From contig PFGG01000020.1 in the NCBI GenBank assembly GCA_002783405.1, positions 1 to 57,060 on the forward strand: DNA of 57,060 nt, read 5' to 3'. Position numbers and translations under genes: made by a program. Every line of letters starts with the position of its first letter. Position 1 is the stretch's first letter. Below, in pieces: positions 1 to 7,412 of this stretch. The notes beneath the pieces were generated by a model, which was not told the DNA's origin, did no database searches, and was given only the letters and a program-made list of their open reading frames with translations. Source of the DNA: a bacterium (Candidatus Blackallbacteria) CG13_big_fil_rev_8_21_14_2_50_49_14. GTDB taxonomy: Bacteria; Cyanobacteriota; Sericytochromatia; UBA7694.

Positions 1-78
1 CAGCCTATTGTAGCGACTCAAGGGAACATCTCCTTTGGTTAGTTACAAGCTCTGGCCTTTAGGCCGGGGTCGTTGACC
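1..78 (+). mobile_element. possible 3' end of an IS200/IS605-type tnpB element (cut by window edge)
   Basis: Frame 1 of the plus strand is open from the window edge to a TAG at 40-42 (13 codons). Directly after it, positions 50-69 fold into an 8-bp stem (two G-U pairs) around a UUUA loop, followed by GTCGTTGACC. A short tail, then a C/G-rich hairpin ending in GTCGTTGAC, resembles from memory the right ends of cyanobacterial IS200/IS605 tnpB elements, where this region also forms the scaffold of the guide RNA. The tnpB body would lie outside the window, so this is a resemblance only. The alternative is a minus-strand gene starting at a TTG at 21 behind an AAAGGAG site. Confidence 0.3.
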
Positions 79-401
79 AAGATAAAGACCTTTTTTAAGT
101 CCTTTTCTTATTTCCCTTCTTTTAGATTTTGAAACAATCCTAAAACGAAGAGAGCTAATCAAGTCAAGCAAATTTATATGAATAAAATCATGATCAAAAT
201 CAAAACCAAATTTGCGCTGGATCATAAAAGAATATTCGGGCTGAGAATATACTGTACCCTATATACTTATAAGTTCTAGATGGGCCCAAAATCAATTCCA
301 ATGAAGCTAGTTGTTTGACAATACTATTCAAATAGAATACTTATTTCCAAATCTATTGATTGATAAACTTGCGTAAAAACTTCGCAGAGGAAGTGCTTGA
401 A
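79..401. other. gene-poor AT-rich left region upstream of the kinase
   Basis: About 320 bases with no convincing gene. A 60-codon minus-strand frame (225-43) is Lys/Arg-rich at its end and has no recognisable domain; it runs through the hairpin at 50-69 and is probably chance. A TTGACA hexamer stands at 315-320 and TAGAAT at 333-338; these are not correctly spaced as a pair, but TTGTTT (311-316) with TAGAAT at 16-bp spacing is a possible weak promoter for the kinase gene. Confidence 0.3.
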
Positions 402-2720
402 ATGGTTTCGAATTCTCGCAGGATAAGTAACCACTATCTGATCCAGGAAAAAATAGGAAAAGGCGGCATGGGAGATGTCTATCTCGCTTTGGATGAGCGT
501 TTAGATCGACAAGTCGCAATTAAACAACTCAAGATTGAAAGTGAAAGCTCCGAAGCCAGGGAACAATCTATTCAAAGGTTCAAACTTGAGGCAAAGGCAA
601 TTGCAAAACTCAACCACCCCAATATTGTAAGCCTGTATGATATTGCCACAGAACAAAATCAGTTTTATATGATCATGGAATATGTAAAAGGGAGCAATTT
701 ACAAGAAATCTTACTGAACCAAGCACAAAAACTTCCCATTAATTTGGTGCTTCAGATCAGTATTCAACTTTGTGAAGCGCTTAGACGGGCCCATGAAAAT
801 GGCATCGTCCACCGAGATATAAAACCTGCAAATATCTTGGTTTCACATGAACAGGAAGTCAAATTGACTGATTTTGGGATAGCTCAATTACAACAAAATC
901 AAGATTTGCGTACAAGCCAGGCAGGAACCCTCATGGGAAGTTTTCTCTATGCCTCACCCGAGCAATTGGTCAACTCAGCGGAAGTTGATGCGCGCACAGA
1001 TATCTATGCCGTAGGTGCGACCCTGTATGAATTGTTAACGGGACGAACGGTCTATGAGGCCGACAATATTGGCAAACTGATTCAAAAAGTATTTATGGAC
1101 ACTCCTGTTTCGCCAAAATCATTTAATGCCGAAGTCTCGGATGCCTTTTCTGAGATCATTCTACGCTGCCTCGAAAAATATCCCGAAAGCCGCTATCAGA
1201 CAACCCTTGAACTCCTCAAAGATCTTTACCTGCTGAGTGGTCAGGCAATGCCAGGCACTCCGCTCCAATTGCCACCTACACCCCAATACTCAGACTCGCG
1301 TTCAAGTCAATTGCGACTGAGCCTTTTAAGATCAAGTCAATCCGGAAATCTCGATTCTGCAATTAAATTTCTTCGCATAGAAACCCGTTGGCTTGAACTT
1401 TTTCTCAAAAACTATCAATGCGTTCAAACTGTCAAAAATTTTCTGGAAGCAAAGAACAGAATCAAGCAATCGGATCTACAAGGTGAAAAGTTTTCCGGCA
1501 TTCTGAGTTTTAAGGATCATTTTGTGTTTGTAAAAGAAGGCCTGATCATCGGTGCTCTCAACAGTTTGGAAGGTCACGTTAATGATGATGCGCTTCGGCT
1601 TTTGCCTGATACTTCTGCACTGCTGGGATCTTATGCCTTAAATCCAGAAATCGTCATGAACCTTTCAAGTTTTATCAGCAGCACAGGAATCGTCATTCAA
1701 GAAAATCTCGATTCACGCGTTCTCAACCTTTTTCCCATTCTGGCAGATCTGGAATCAGAAGTCGAAAAATTCAATGGTTACGTCATTTGCCAAGTCTTGG
1801 GCAAATCAGGCGAAGAAGAAAATAAGACCCATCCCTACTATTTTTATATCTATTCTCGGGGCACTATCCTACATCGTTTTTGTCTGGATGAAAACAAAAA
1901 CTTACTGCCTGCCCCCCAGTCCCTGCAAACCGTTGTTGAAAATAACGGCTGTTTACTCAGTATCTATATGCCCAGCCAAAAATTACTCGATACTGTGCTT
2001 TTTGATTTTCTTAAAATGGCGCATCTGAAACCCAGTTACCAAGACCCACAAGACTCTACACTCTCAGCCTTGATTGAACTCAAAGAAAATGAAATCAGCG
2101 AATGGATGCGCAGCAGTCTCTATGAAACCATCCGAAACAATTTCAAACTCCAACTTTTAAGTGAGGATCAAACCCCTTTCCCAGAGGTTTTAGCAGAATC
2201 CTTACAAAAACGCAAAGAATACCAAAGTGCACAGTGGATTTTTACTGATTTATCCATCTGCATTCATCATCATTCACAAAAAAACGCATTTCAACACTTT
2301 TACCCCCAGATCGCCAATATTCATAGGCTTCAATTTTATCAGCCGATTCAGCCTTCAAGCCTGGGGCCAGCAGAAAACTTCACCCTCTGCGCCTATGCTC
2401 CCGAGCGAAAAGCCCCCGTATTTGTCGTAATGCTTGGCAAGGGCCAGCCCGAGGAATTGAAAGATTTTATTGAGACCACCCAAAACTTGAATCGGGAATA
2501 CCTGCTGCAAAATGAAGACGGCATCTTGGCTGCCTTGTATCTTTCCACTGAAGGTTTTGACAACCAAGCCCTTGCTCTTTTTTCAAAATACACAGAAAAA
2601 CCTGGCCTTTTTAACAAATTAAAAGGCTTCGTAAAAACCAAAAACAAATCAGGCTTTCACCTCTTTTTGATCGACAGCCAGAATGATACCCCGCGCCTGA
2701 TTGCACCCAGTTTTATATAA
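402..2720 (+). CDS. Ser/Thr protein kinase with long unassigned C-terminal region
   Basis: A 772-residue protein. The first 270 residues or so are a Hanks-type kinase: glycine loop GKGGMGDVYLA (19-29), VAIK lysine at 41, catalytic HRDIKPAN (137-144), DFG (157-159), SPEQ and DIYAVGATLYELLTGR. The remaining 500 residues have no membrane segment and no domain I can name; a patch with GILSFKDHFVFVKEGLIIGAL resembles the DUF4388/PATAN style of signalling domains, but weakly. I chose ATG 402 because AGAGGAAG lies 8 bases upstream; an in-frame TTG at 360 would add 14 residues but lacks a site. It is cytosolic by sequence. The hemerythrin gene follows 40 bases later on the same strand and may be co-transcribed. 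The kinase assignment is secure; its substrate is unknown. Confidence 0.9.
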   Translation: MVSNSRRISNHYLIQEKIGKGGMGDVYLALDERLDRQVAIKQLKIESESSEAREQSIQRFKLEAKAIAKLNHPNIVSLYDIATEQNQFYMIMEYVKGSNLQEILLNQAQKLPINLVLQISIQLCEALRRAHENGIVHRDIKPANILVSHEQEVKLTDFGIAQLQQNQDLRTSQAGTLMGSFLYASPEQLVNSAEVDARTDIYAVGATLYELLTGRTVYEADNIGKLIQKVFMDTPVSPKSFNAEVSDAFSEIILRCLEKYPESRYQTTLELLKDLYLLSGQAMPGTPLQLPPTPQYSDSRSSQLRLSLLRSSQSGNLDSAIKFLRIETRWLELFLKNYQCVQTVKNFLEAKNRIKQSDLQGEKFSGILSFKDHFVFVKEGLIIGALNSLEGHVNDDALRLLPDTSALLGSYALNPEIVMNLSSFISSTGIVIQENLDSRVLNLFPILADLESEVEKFNGYVICQVLGKSGEEENKTHPYYFYIYSRGTILHRFCLDENKNLLPAPQSLQTVVENNGCLLSIYMPSQKLLDTVLFDFLKMAHLKPSYQDPQDSTLSALIELKENEISEWMRSSLYETIRNNFKLQLLSEDQTPFPEVLAESLQKRKEYQSAQWIFTDLSICIHHHSQKNAFQHFYPQIANIHRLQFYQPIQPSSLGPAENFTLCAYAPERKAPVFVVMLGKGQPEELKDFIETTQNLNREYLLQNEDGILAALYLSTEGFDNQALALFSKYTEKPGLFNKLKGFVKTKNKSGFHLFLIDSQNDTPRLIAPSFI

Positions 2721-2760
2721 GTTGTTCAACCTTTAAATTCATATTTTTGGAGGATCTACC

Positions 2761-3198
2761 ATGGCGATTATCTGGACTCAAGACCTGAATACGGGCATCG
2801 ATATTATTGATAAACAACATGTGCAAATTGTTGATTATATCAACCAATTGGACGGAGAAAGAGATCGAAAAGCAATTGGAAGCATTCTTGAAAATCTGAT
2901 TGACTATACCCTCTCTCACTTCTCTTTTGAAGAGAGTCTGGCTGAAGATGCCGGCTATAAATTACTAAACCCGCACAAAAAAGTGCATGAAATGTTTATT
3001 CAAAAAGTCAACGAGTACAAACATCGCTTTGATTCAGGCGAAGAGGTCGCCGACGAAATTGAAAAGCTTTTGACCTCTTGGCTGGTTAACCATATCAAAC
3101 GGGACGATGCTGACTATGCACCAACGGTAAAAGCCCACCTCTCAGGCCAAAACAAGGGGGGATGGCTGGCCCGTTCCCTGAAAAAGTTTTTTGGTTGA
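2761..3198 (+). CDS. bacteriohemerythrin
   Basis: A 145-residue single-domain hemerythrin, the usual length. The full di-iron ligand set is visible: His20, His53 and Glu57 in HFSFEE, His72 and His76 in HKKVH, His111 and Asp116 in HIKRDD. Such proteins bind O2 reversibly at a non-haem di-iron centre in the cytoplasm and serve as oxygen stores, carriers or sensors, often in motile or microaerobic bacteria. A strong site TTTGGAGGAT precedes the ATG. It has no fused signalling domain. The kinase lies directly upstream on the same strand, so oxygen or redox input to that kinase is a possible but unproved link. Confidence 0.93.
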   Translation: MAIIWTQDLNTGIDIIDKQHVQIVDYINQLDGERDRKAIGSILENLIDYTLSHFSFEESLAEDAGYKLLNPHKKVHEMFIQKVNEYKHRFDSGEEVADEIEKLLTSWLVNHIKRDDADYAPTVKAHLSGQNKGGWLARSLKKFFG

Positions 3199-3227
3199 GC
3201 GCTCACTGCACGCCAAGATAAACCGAT

Positions 3228-3260
3228 TGGACGGCTGAAAAGAAAGAAACAAGCCGTCCA
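3228..3260 (+). other. 9-bp stem-loop between hemerythrin and radical SAM genes
   Basis: TGGACGGCT (3228-3236) pairs perfectly with AGCCGTCCA (3252-3260) across a 15-base A-rich loop. There is no U-tract after the stem, so it is not a canonical intrinsic terminator; it may be a processing or attenuation hairpin in the leader of the downstream gene, 24 bases before its start. Confidence 0.4.
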
Positions 3261-3284
3261 GCCTCTGGTATAGTTTTAGAAGAA

Positions 3285-5222
3285 GTGAATCTAGTCGACT
3301 TCTCTAATTCTTTCAGAAAAGAGCAAAGAGACCCTGTGAAACCTGTTTTGCGCGTGGGCCTGGCCCAAATCAGCGAACAAAGATTTCAACATTTTTATTT
3401 TCCCTATTCTGTAGGGCTGCTACAAGCCTATGCCCAACGCTGGGCCCCGGATCCCGCACGCTATGAATTTACGCTTCCGCTTTACAGCCGTTTATCTGTT
3501 CAAAAAGGTGTACAGTACTTGCTTGAATCAGATATTGCGGGTTTTAGCTGCTATATCTGGAATATCAACCGCTCGCTGGCAATCGCACAATCTTTAAAAC
3601 TGCAAAACCCCCATGTGCTGATTATGATGGGCGGTCCACAAATTCCCAATTTAAGTGAAGCCTTTCTGCGCAAATATCCCTTTGTCGATGTCTGTGTACA
3701 TGGCGAAGGCGAACAAAGCTTTTTAAAGCTGCTCGAAAGCTGGCCTGAAAATCATTGGTCGGATATTCCCGGCATCAGCTGGCTCGATGCAGCAGGCCAG
3801 TACCATCAAAATCCCCAAGGGCCACGTATTCGTGATTTAGATATAATTCCCTCACCCTATCTCAGTGGGATTTTTGACCGCTTAATCGAGGCCTGGCCAG
3901 GCAGGGAGTGGATCGGCACCTGGGAAACCAACCGAGGTTGTCCTTTTTCCTGCTCTTTTTGCGACTGGGGTTCTCTGACCCAAAGCAAAGTTTACCGCTT
4001 TGATATGGAACGCCTAAAAGCTGAAATCGAATGGTTTGGTTCGCGCAAAGTTGCGGATATTTTTACAGCCGATGCCAATTTTGGCATCTTTTCACGCGAT
4101 GTGGAACTGGCAAATCATTTTGCAGCAACCAGGAAACAGTATGGTTTTCCCAGGGTTTTACAAACCCAAACGGCTAAAAATGTAAAGGAACGCAATTTGG
4201 AAATTCAAAAAATTCTGGTAGATGCAGGGCTCAATGCCGTAACTTCCTTGGCTGTTCAAAGCACCAATCCCGAAGTACTGAAAGCCATACGACGCGAAAA
4301 TATTTCCTTGCAAACCTACCGCGATATTCAAAAGTTTTGTTTGGATCACGGTATTTACAGCTATACAGATATTATTCTGGGGCTGCCAGGAGAGAGCTAT
4401 GATTCTTTCGCCCAGACCATCGATGATGTCTTGACGCACGGGCAATATAATAAATTGATCTTTTATAATGCCTCACTTCTGCCCAATGCTGAAATGGCGC
4501 AGGCTGAATACCGCGAGCGTTACGGCATTGAATCGATCCAGATACATTTTCCAGGCCATGGCCAGCCCGAAGACGGGATTTATGAATATCTGGAAATTGT
4601 CGTGGCCACCCACAGCCTTTCGCGCTCAGACTGGATTCGCATGCATGTTCTGGCCTGGATGACTAATTTTTTGGTCTATACCCATAAAATGTTGCAATTG
4701 CCGTTGCTGGCCCTGCATGTCAAGTCTGAATTGCCTTGGCGAGAGATGATTGAGGCTTTTACAAATCCCCAAGCACTCAGCGAATTTCCACTTTTGGGGG
4801 CAATTTTAAATAGCATGGTTTTTACTGCGCAAAAACTACAGGCCGGATATGTTCACCAAAACGAAAATCCACTTTTGTATTCGTGGGATGATGGAGCACA
4901 TCTGGCTCCAGATATCGCACTGCAAGTACGTCTGCACCAAGAGGGAAAAACTGAATTGTTTTTTAGAGAAAGCAGGGATCTGCTCTGGAACCTGTTAGAA
5001 ACTAAAAAAATCGACTACCCGCGTGACTTACTGGATGAATCGATTGGTTTAAGCCGTTCGCTTTTTTGTGAACTCTTTTATCGCCAGTTTTTTAACGGTA
5101 CGATTCCAGCAGAGATCCCCAGATTTGAGACCTTGCCCTTAAGTTATAACCTGAGAGAATTTTTTCACAGCCGACTGGATGGCGGCAATTTAGCGCTTGA
5201 AAAAATTGACAAAACCATCTAA
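3285..5222 (+). CDS. B12-binding-domain radical SAM protein
   Basis: A 645-residue protein with an N-terminal cobalamin-binding-like Rossmann region (about 22-190, with GGPQIPNL and HGEGEQSF, the usual markers of the B12-binding radical SAM group) and a radical SAM core whose NRGCPFSCSFCDWG holds the CxxxCxxC [4Fe-4S] motif. A long C-terminal helical region follows. Members of this large class perform methylations or other radical rearrangements; the substrate cannot be read from sequence. The start is a GTG at 3285; the ribosome site is poor (AGAAG), and a GTG at 3336 is an alternative that would still leave the B12 region intact. Its stop overlaps the convergent response-regulator gene by four bases. 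Confidence 0.85.
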   Translation: MNLVDFSNSFRKEQRDPVKPVLRVGLAQISEQRFQHFYFPYSVGLLQAYAQRWAPDPARYEFTLPLYSRLSVQKGVQYLLESDIAGFSCYIWNINRSLAIAQSLKLQNPHVLIMMGGPQIPNLSEAFLRKYPFVDVCVHGEGEQSFLKLLESWPENHWSDIPGISWLDAAGQYHQNPQGPRIRDLDIIPSPYLSGIFDRLIEAWPGREWIGTWETNRGCPFSCSFCDWGSLTQSKVYRFDMERLKAEIEWFGSRKVADIFTADANFGIFSRDVELANHFAATRKQYGFPRVLQTQTAKNVKERNLEIQKILVDAGLNAVTSLAVQSTNPEVLKAIRRENISLQTYRDIQKFCLDHGIYSYTDIILGLPGESYDSFAQTIDDVLTHGQYNKLIFYNASLLPNAEMAQAEYRERYGIESIQIHFPGHGQPEDGIYEYLEIVVATHSLSRSDWIRMHVLAWMTNFLVYTHKMLQLPLLALHVKSELPWREMIEAFTNPQALSEFPLLGAILNSMVFTAQKLQAGYVHQNENPLLYSWDDGAHLAPDIALQVRLHQEGKTELFFRESRDLLWNLLETKKIDYPRDLLDESIGLSRSLFCELFYRQFFNGTIPAEIPRFETLPLSYNLREFFHSRLDGGNLALEKIDKTI

Positions 5223-6142
5223 ACGCTGATTTCCGCGAAAAAAGTCCCGCTGCGGGCCAAGAACAACTCACGCGCAATCGTGGAATAGAGGGCATTGGCC
5301 GCATGGGTCGCGAGCATGGGCAGCGTTTGGTACATCAAGGGATCTTCCAAAGCATTCTCGACATAGAGCCAACCATAGCCCAAATCACGGTTCAAGACCA
5401 AGGGCACGAGAAAACCTGAACCAAAGATGCCTGCATCCTGCAAAGCCAAAGCGCTGGGGTCGGCCGCTATCTGGGCCACAATCCCTGCAGCTGCCGCTTC
5501 TGTTTCCTCTGAATTGGGATTCGTGCCCGTAAACAAAACATAGCGGCGTGAATCACCGGATTCCTGAAAGGTTTCCAAATTCAAAACCGCCAAGTCTGCA
5601 GGTGCGATCATCACCGCAGTTTCTAAGATTCTTTGCAGACTTTCCTCAAGGCTTTCAATCGTATGCAAAGCGGTTACCGATTCATGCAGAAAGGTCAGCA
5701 CCTCACGGTGATGCTGCAATTCAACCAGTTCATCGTAGGCCTTGAGTGCGGTACGAACCGCCGTATACAAGCGATTGGTGGTCAGCTCTGCTTTGGCCAG
5801 ATAGCCATCAATATCATATTCTTCAATCACTTTTTTCTCGGGAGCCGCTCCAGGCTGCCCGGTGCGCAGCAAAATTCTGACAAATTCATTGCCCAGCTCC
5901 TGACGGATCGTCTGACAGGCATCCAAACCCGCACTGGGGGTTTCCATGACCACATCCAATAAAATCACAGCCGTATCAGGGCGGTTGCGAACAAACTCAA
6001 CAGCCTCTGAACCCGTCGAGGCAAAAGCCAGCTCAACCCCACGATCGCGGTATTTCAAACTGCGCAAACTCAGGCGGCTCAATGAATGCATATCCGGTTC
6101 GTCATCTACAACCAGAATGAGGTAGTTATCAGGCAGTGGCAT
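5219..6142 (-). CDS. response regulator with DUF3369-like domain
   Basis: A 307-residue protein. Residues 1-140 are a receiver domain: acidic pair in VVDDEPD (Asp13-Asp14), phospho-acceptor Asp63 in ILLDVVMETPS, and a conserved Thr/Lys side (LLRTGQPG, YLAKAEL). The rest resembles DUF3369, a GAF-like sensory region found after receivers (LYTAVRTALKAYDELVELQ and onward). No DNA-binding domain or output enzyme is present, so it probably works through protein contacts or as a phosphate sink. It is the last gene of a three-gene minus-strand operon, 36 bases after the histidine kinase and with an AAGGAG site, so the kinase is its likely partner. Confidence 0.85.
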   Translation of the reverse strand: MPLPDNYLILVVDDEPDMHSLSRLSLRSLKYRDRGVELAFASTGSEAVEFVRNRPDTAVILLDVVMETPSAGLDACQTIRQELGNEFVRILLRTGQPGAAPEKKVIEEYDIDGYLAKAELTTNRLYTAVRTALKAYDELVELQHHREVLTFLHESVTALHTIESLEESLQRILETAVMIAPADLAVLNLETFQESGDSRRYVLFTGTNPNSEETEAAAAGIVAQIAADPSALALQDAGIFGSGFLVPLVLNRDLGYGWLYVENALEDPLMYQTLPMLATHAANALYSTIARELFLARSGTFFAEISV

Positions 6143-6178
6143 ATTGAACTTCTCCTTGCTCGTTATAACGACCGGAAA

Positions 6179-7411
6179 CTAACCGGCTAAATGTTCCTGC
6201 GGGGTAATGGTTTGGGGAAACTCCACGGTAACAGTGGTTCCCAAACCCAGTTCTGAATCAATTTGAATCGTTCCCTCGAGAGCTGAGGTGACCAGATTGT
6301 GCACAATCGACATTCCCAGTCCCGATCCCCCAATCCCGCGCCCGGTGGTAAAAAACACATCAAAGACACGGGAAAGATCTTCTTTGGGAATGCCTTTACC
6401 AAAATCCTGAACCACCAGGCGAAAAAAGGGAGTCCCCTCACGTTCAAGGCGTGAAAGCTTGACCACAATACGCCCGCCTACCCCTGCGGGATAGGCATAG
6501 CGCTCAATATTGCTGAAAAAATTCATCAGAATCTGCGAAAGATAACCGGGATAGCCCACCCAACTGGCATATTCAATTCCGGCTTCAAATTCTGTTTCAA
6601 GGCTAAGATGCGCTTGCCGCGCTTTGATTTTATACAGGTCAATGACTTCCTGTACCAATTGCGTCAGGTTGACCGATTCCAGAGTATCCATAATCTGACT
6701 AACGGAAATGCTTTTGAAGCTTTGGATCAGTTTATTGGCTCGGGCAATATTGCTCTGCATCAAATGGGCGGCTTCCTGAATATCCTCAAGCATCAACTTC
6801 AGCTCAGGATCGGTGGCTTTGGCCAGTAATTCAGGGGTGAGATTTTCAGTAATCATGCTGGCTGAAACATTCACAATCCCCAAAGGGGTGTTGATTTCAT
6901 GGGCCACACCCGCCACCATTTCAGCCAGAGAGCGGTGGCGTTCAATTTCCATTTGGGATTGCAGACGCTGCTTTTCGAGCATTTCTAAATAAATCTTTTC
7001 ATTCGAACTTTTGATCTTGCTGCTGATCCCCGCCAAAACATCTGAAAGCATTTCTGGAGAAGCCGAAAGCAGGCGCATAAAGTTAGAGCGGTCTAAAACA
7101 AAGAATTCACTCTCTTCGGCTGTTTTAACGGTCGCAGAACGGGTGCCGCCATCCACCAGCGCCAACTCTCCAAAAAACTGACCCACGCGCAGGGTAGAAA
7201 GTTCAATCGGTTTGCCATCTGGATCTTTGCCATAGACCCTGACAGAGCCCGAGACAATCACATACAAACTGCCCGCAGGGTCTCCCTGCTCAAAAAGCGC
7301 CTGATCTGCAGGATAAGAAGTCAGGCGACCCATGGGCACCAATTCTTCCAATTGGGTTTCACTGAGATGGTCAAAAAACGGAATGCTTTTCAGCAGCTCT
7401 TGAATCGACAT
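6179..7411 (-). CDS. cyclic-nucleotide-binding sensor histidine kinase
   Basis: A 410-residue soluble kinase. Residues 10-130 form a cNMP-binding fold with the phosphate-binding cassette FGELALVDGGTRSATV, including the Glu and Arg that hold the cyclic phosphate, so nucleotide binding is plausible. A short coiled coil leads to a HisKA-like helix with MVAGVAHEINTPLGIV (His171), then a HATPase with an N box and GRGIGGSGLGMSIV. No membrane segment. The ATG lies one base after the stop of the upstream oxidoreductase-like gene, with an AGGAG site inside that gene, so the two are translationally linked. It likely phosphorylates the downstream DUF3369 regulator. Confidence 0.9.
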   Translation of the reverse strand: MSIQELLKSIPFFDHLSETQLEELVPMGRLTSYPADQALFEQGDPAGSLYVIVSGSVRVYGKDPDGKPIELSTLRVGQFFGELALVDGGTRSATVKTAEESEFFVLDRSNFMRLLSASPEMLSDVLAGISSKIKSSNEKIYLEMLEKQRLQSQMEIERHRSLAEMVAGVAHEINTPLGIVNVSASMITENLTPELLAKATDPELKLMLEDIQEAAHLMQSNIARANKLIQSFKSISVSQIMDTLESVNLTQLVQEVIDLYKIKARQAHLSLETEFEAGIEYASWVGYPGYLSQILMNFFSNIERYAYPAGVGGRIVVKLSRLEREGTPFFRLVVQDFGKGIPKEDLSRVFDVFFTTGRGIGGSGLGMSIVHNLVTSALEGTIQIDSELGLGTTVTVEFPQTITPQEHLAG

Positions 7412-7412
7412 A

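Noticed and set aside
43-225. 60-codon minus-strand basic frame at the left edge
   Set aside because: No ribosome site, spans the putative element hairpin, and its Lys/Arg tail is not a recognised motif.
3228-3260. Cobalamin riboswitch in the leader of the B12-dependent radical SAM gene
   Set aside because: Only a simple 9-bp hairpin is present; no B12-box or multi-helix core is visible in the 86-base gap.
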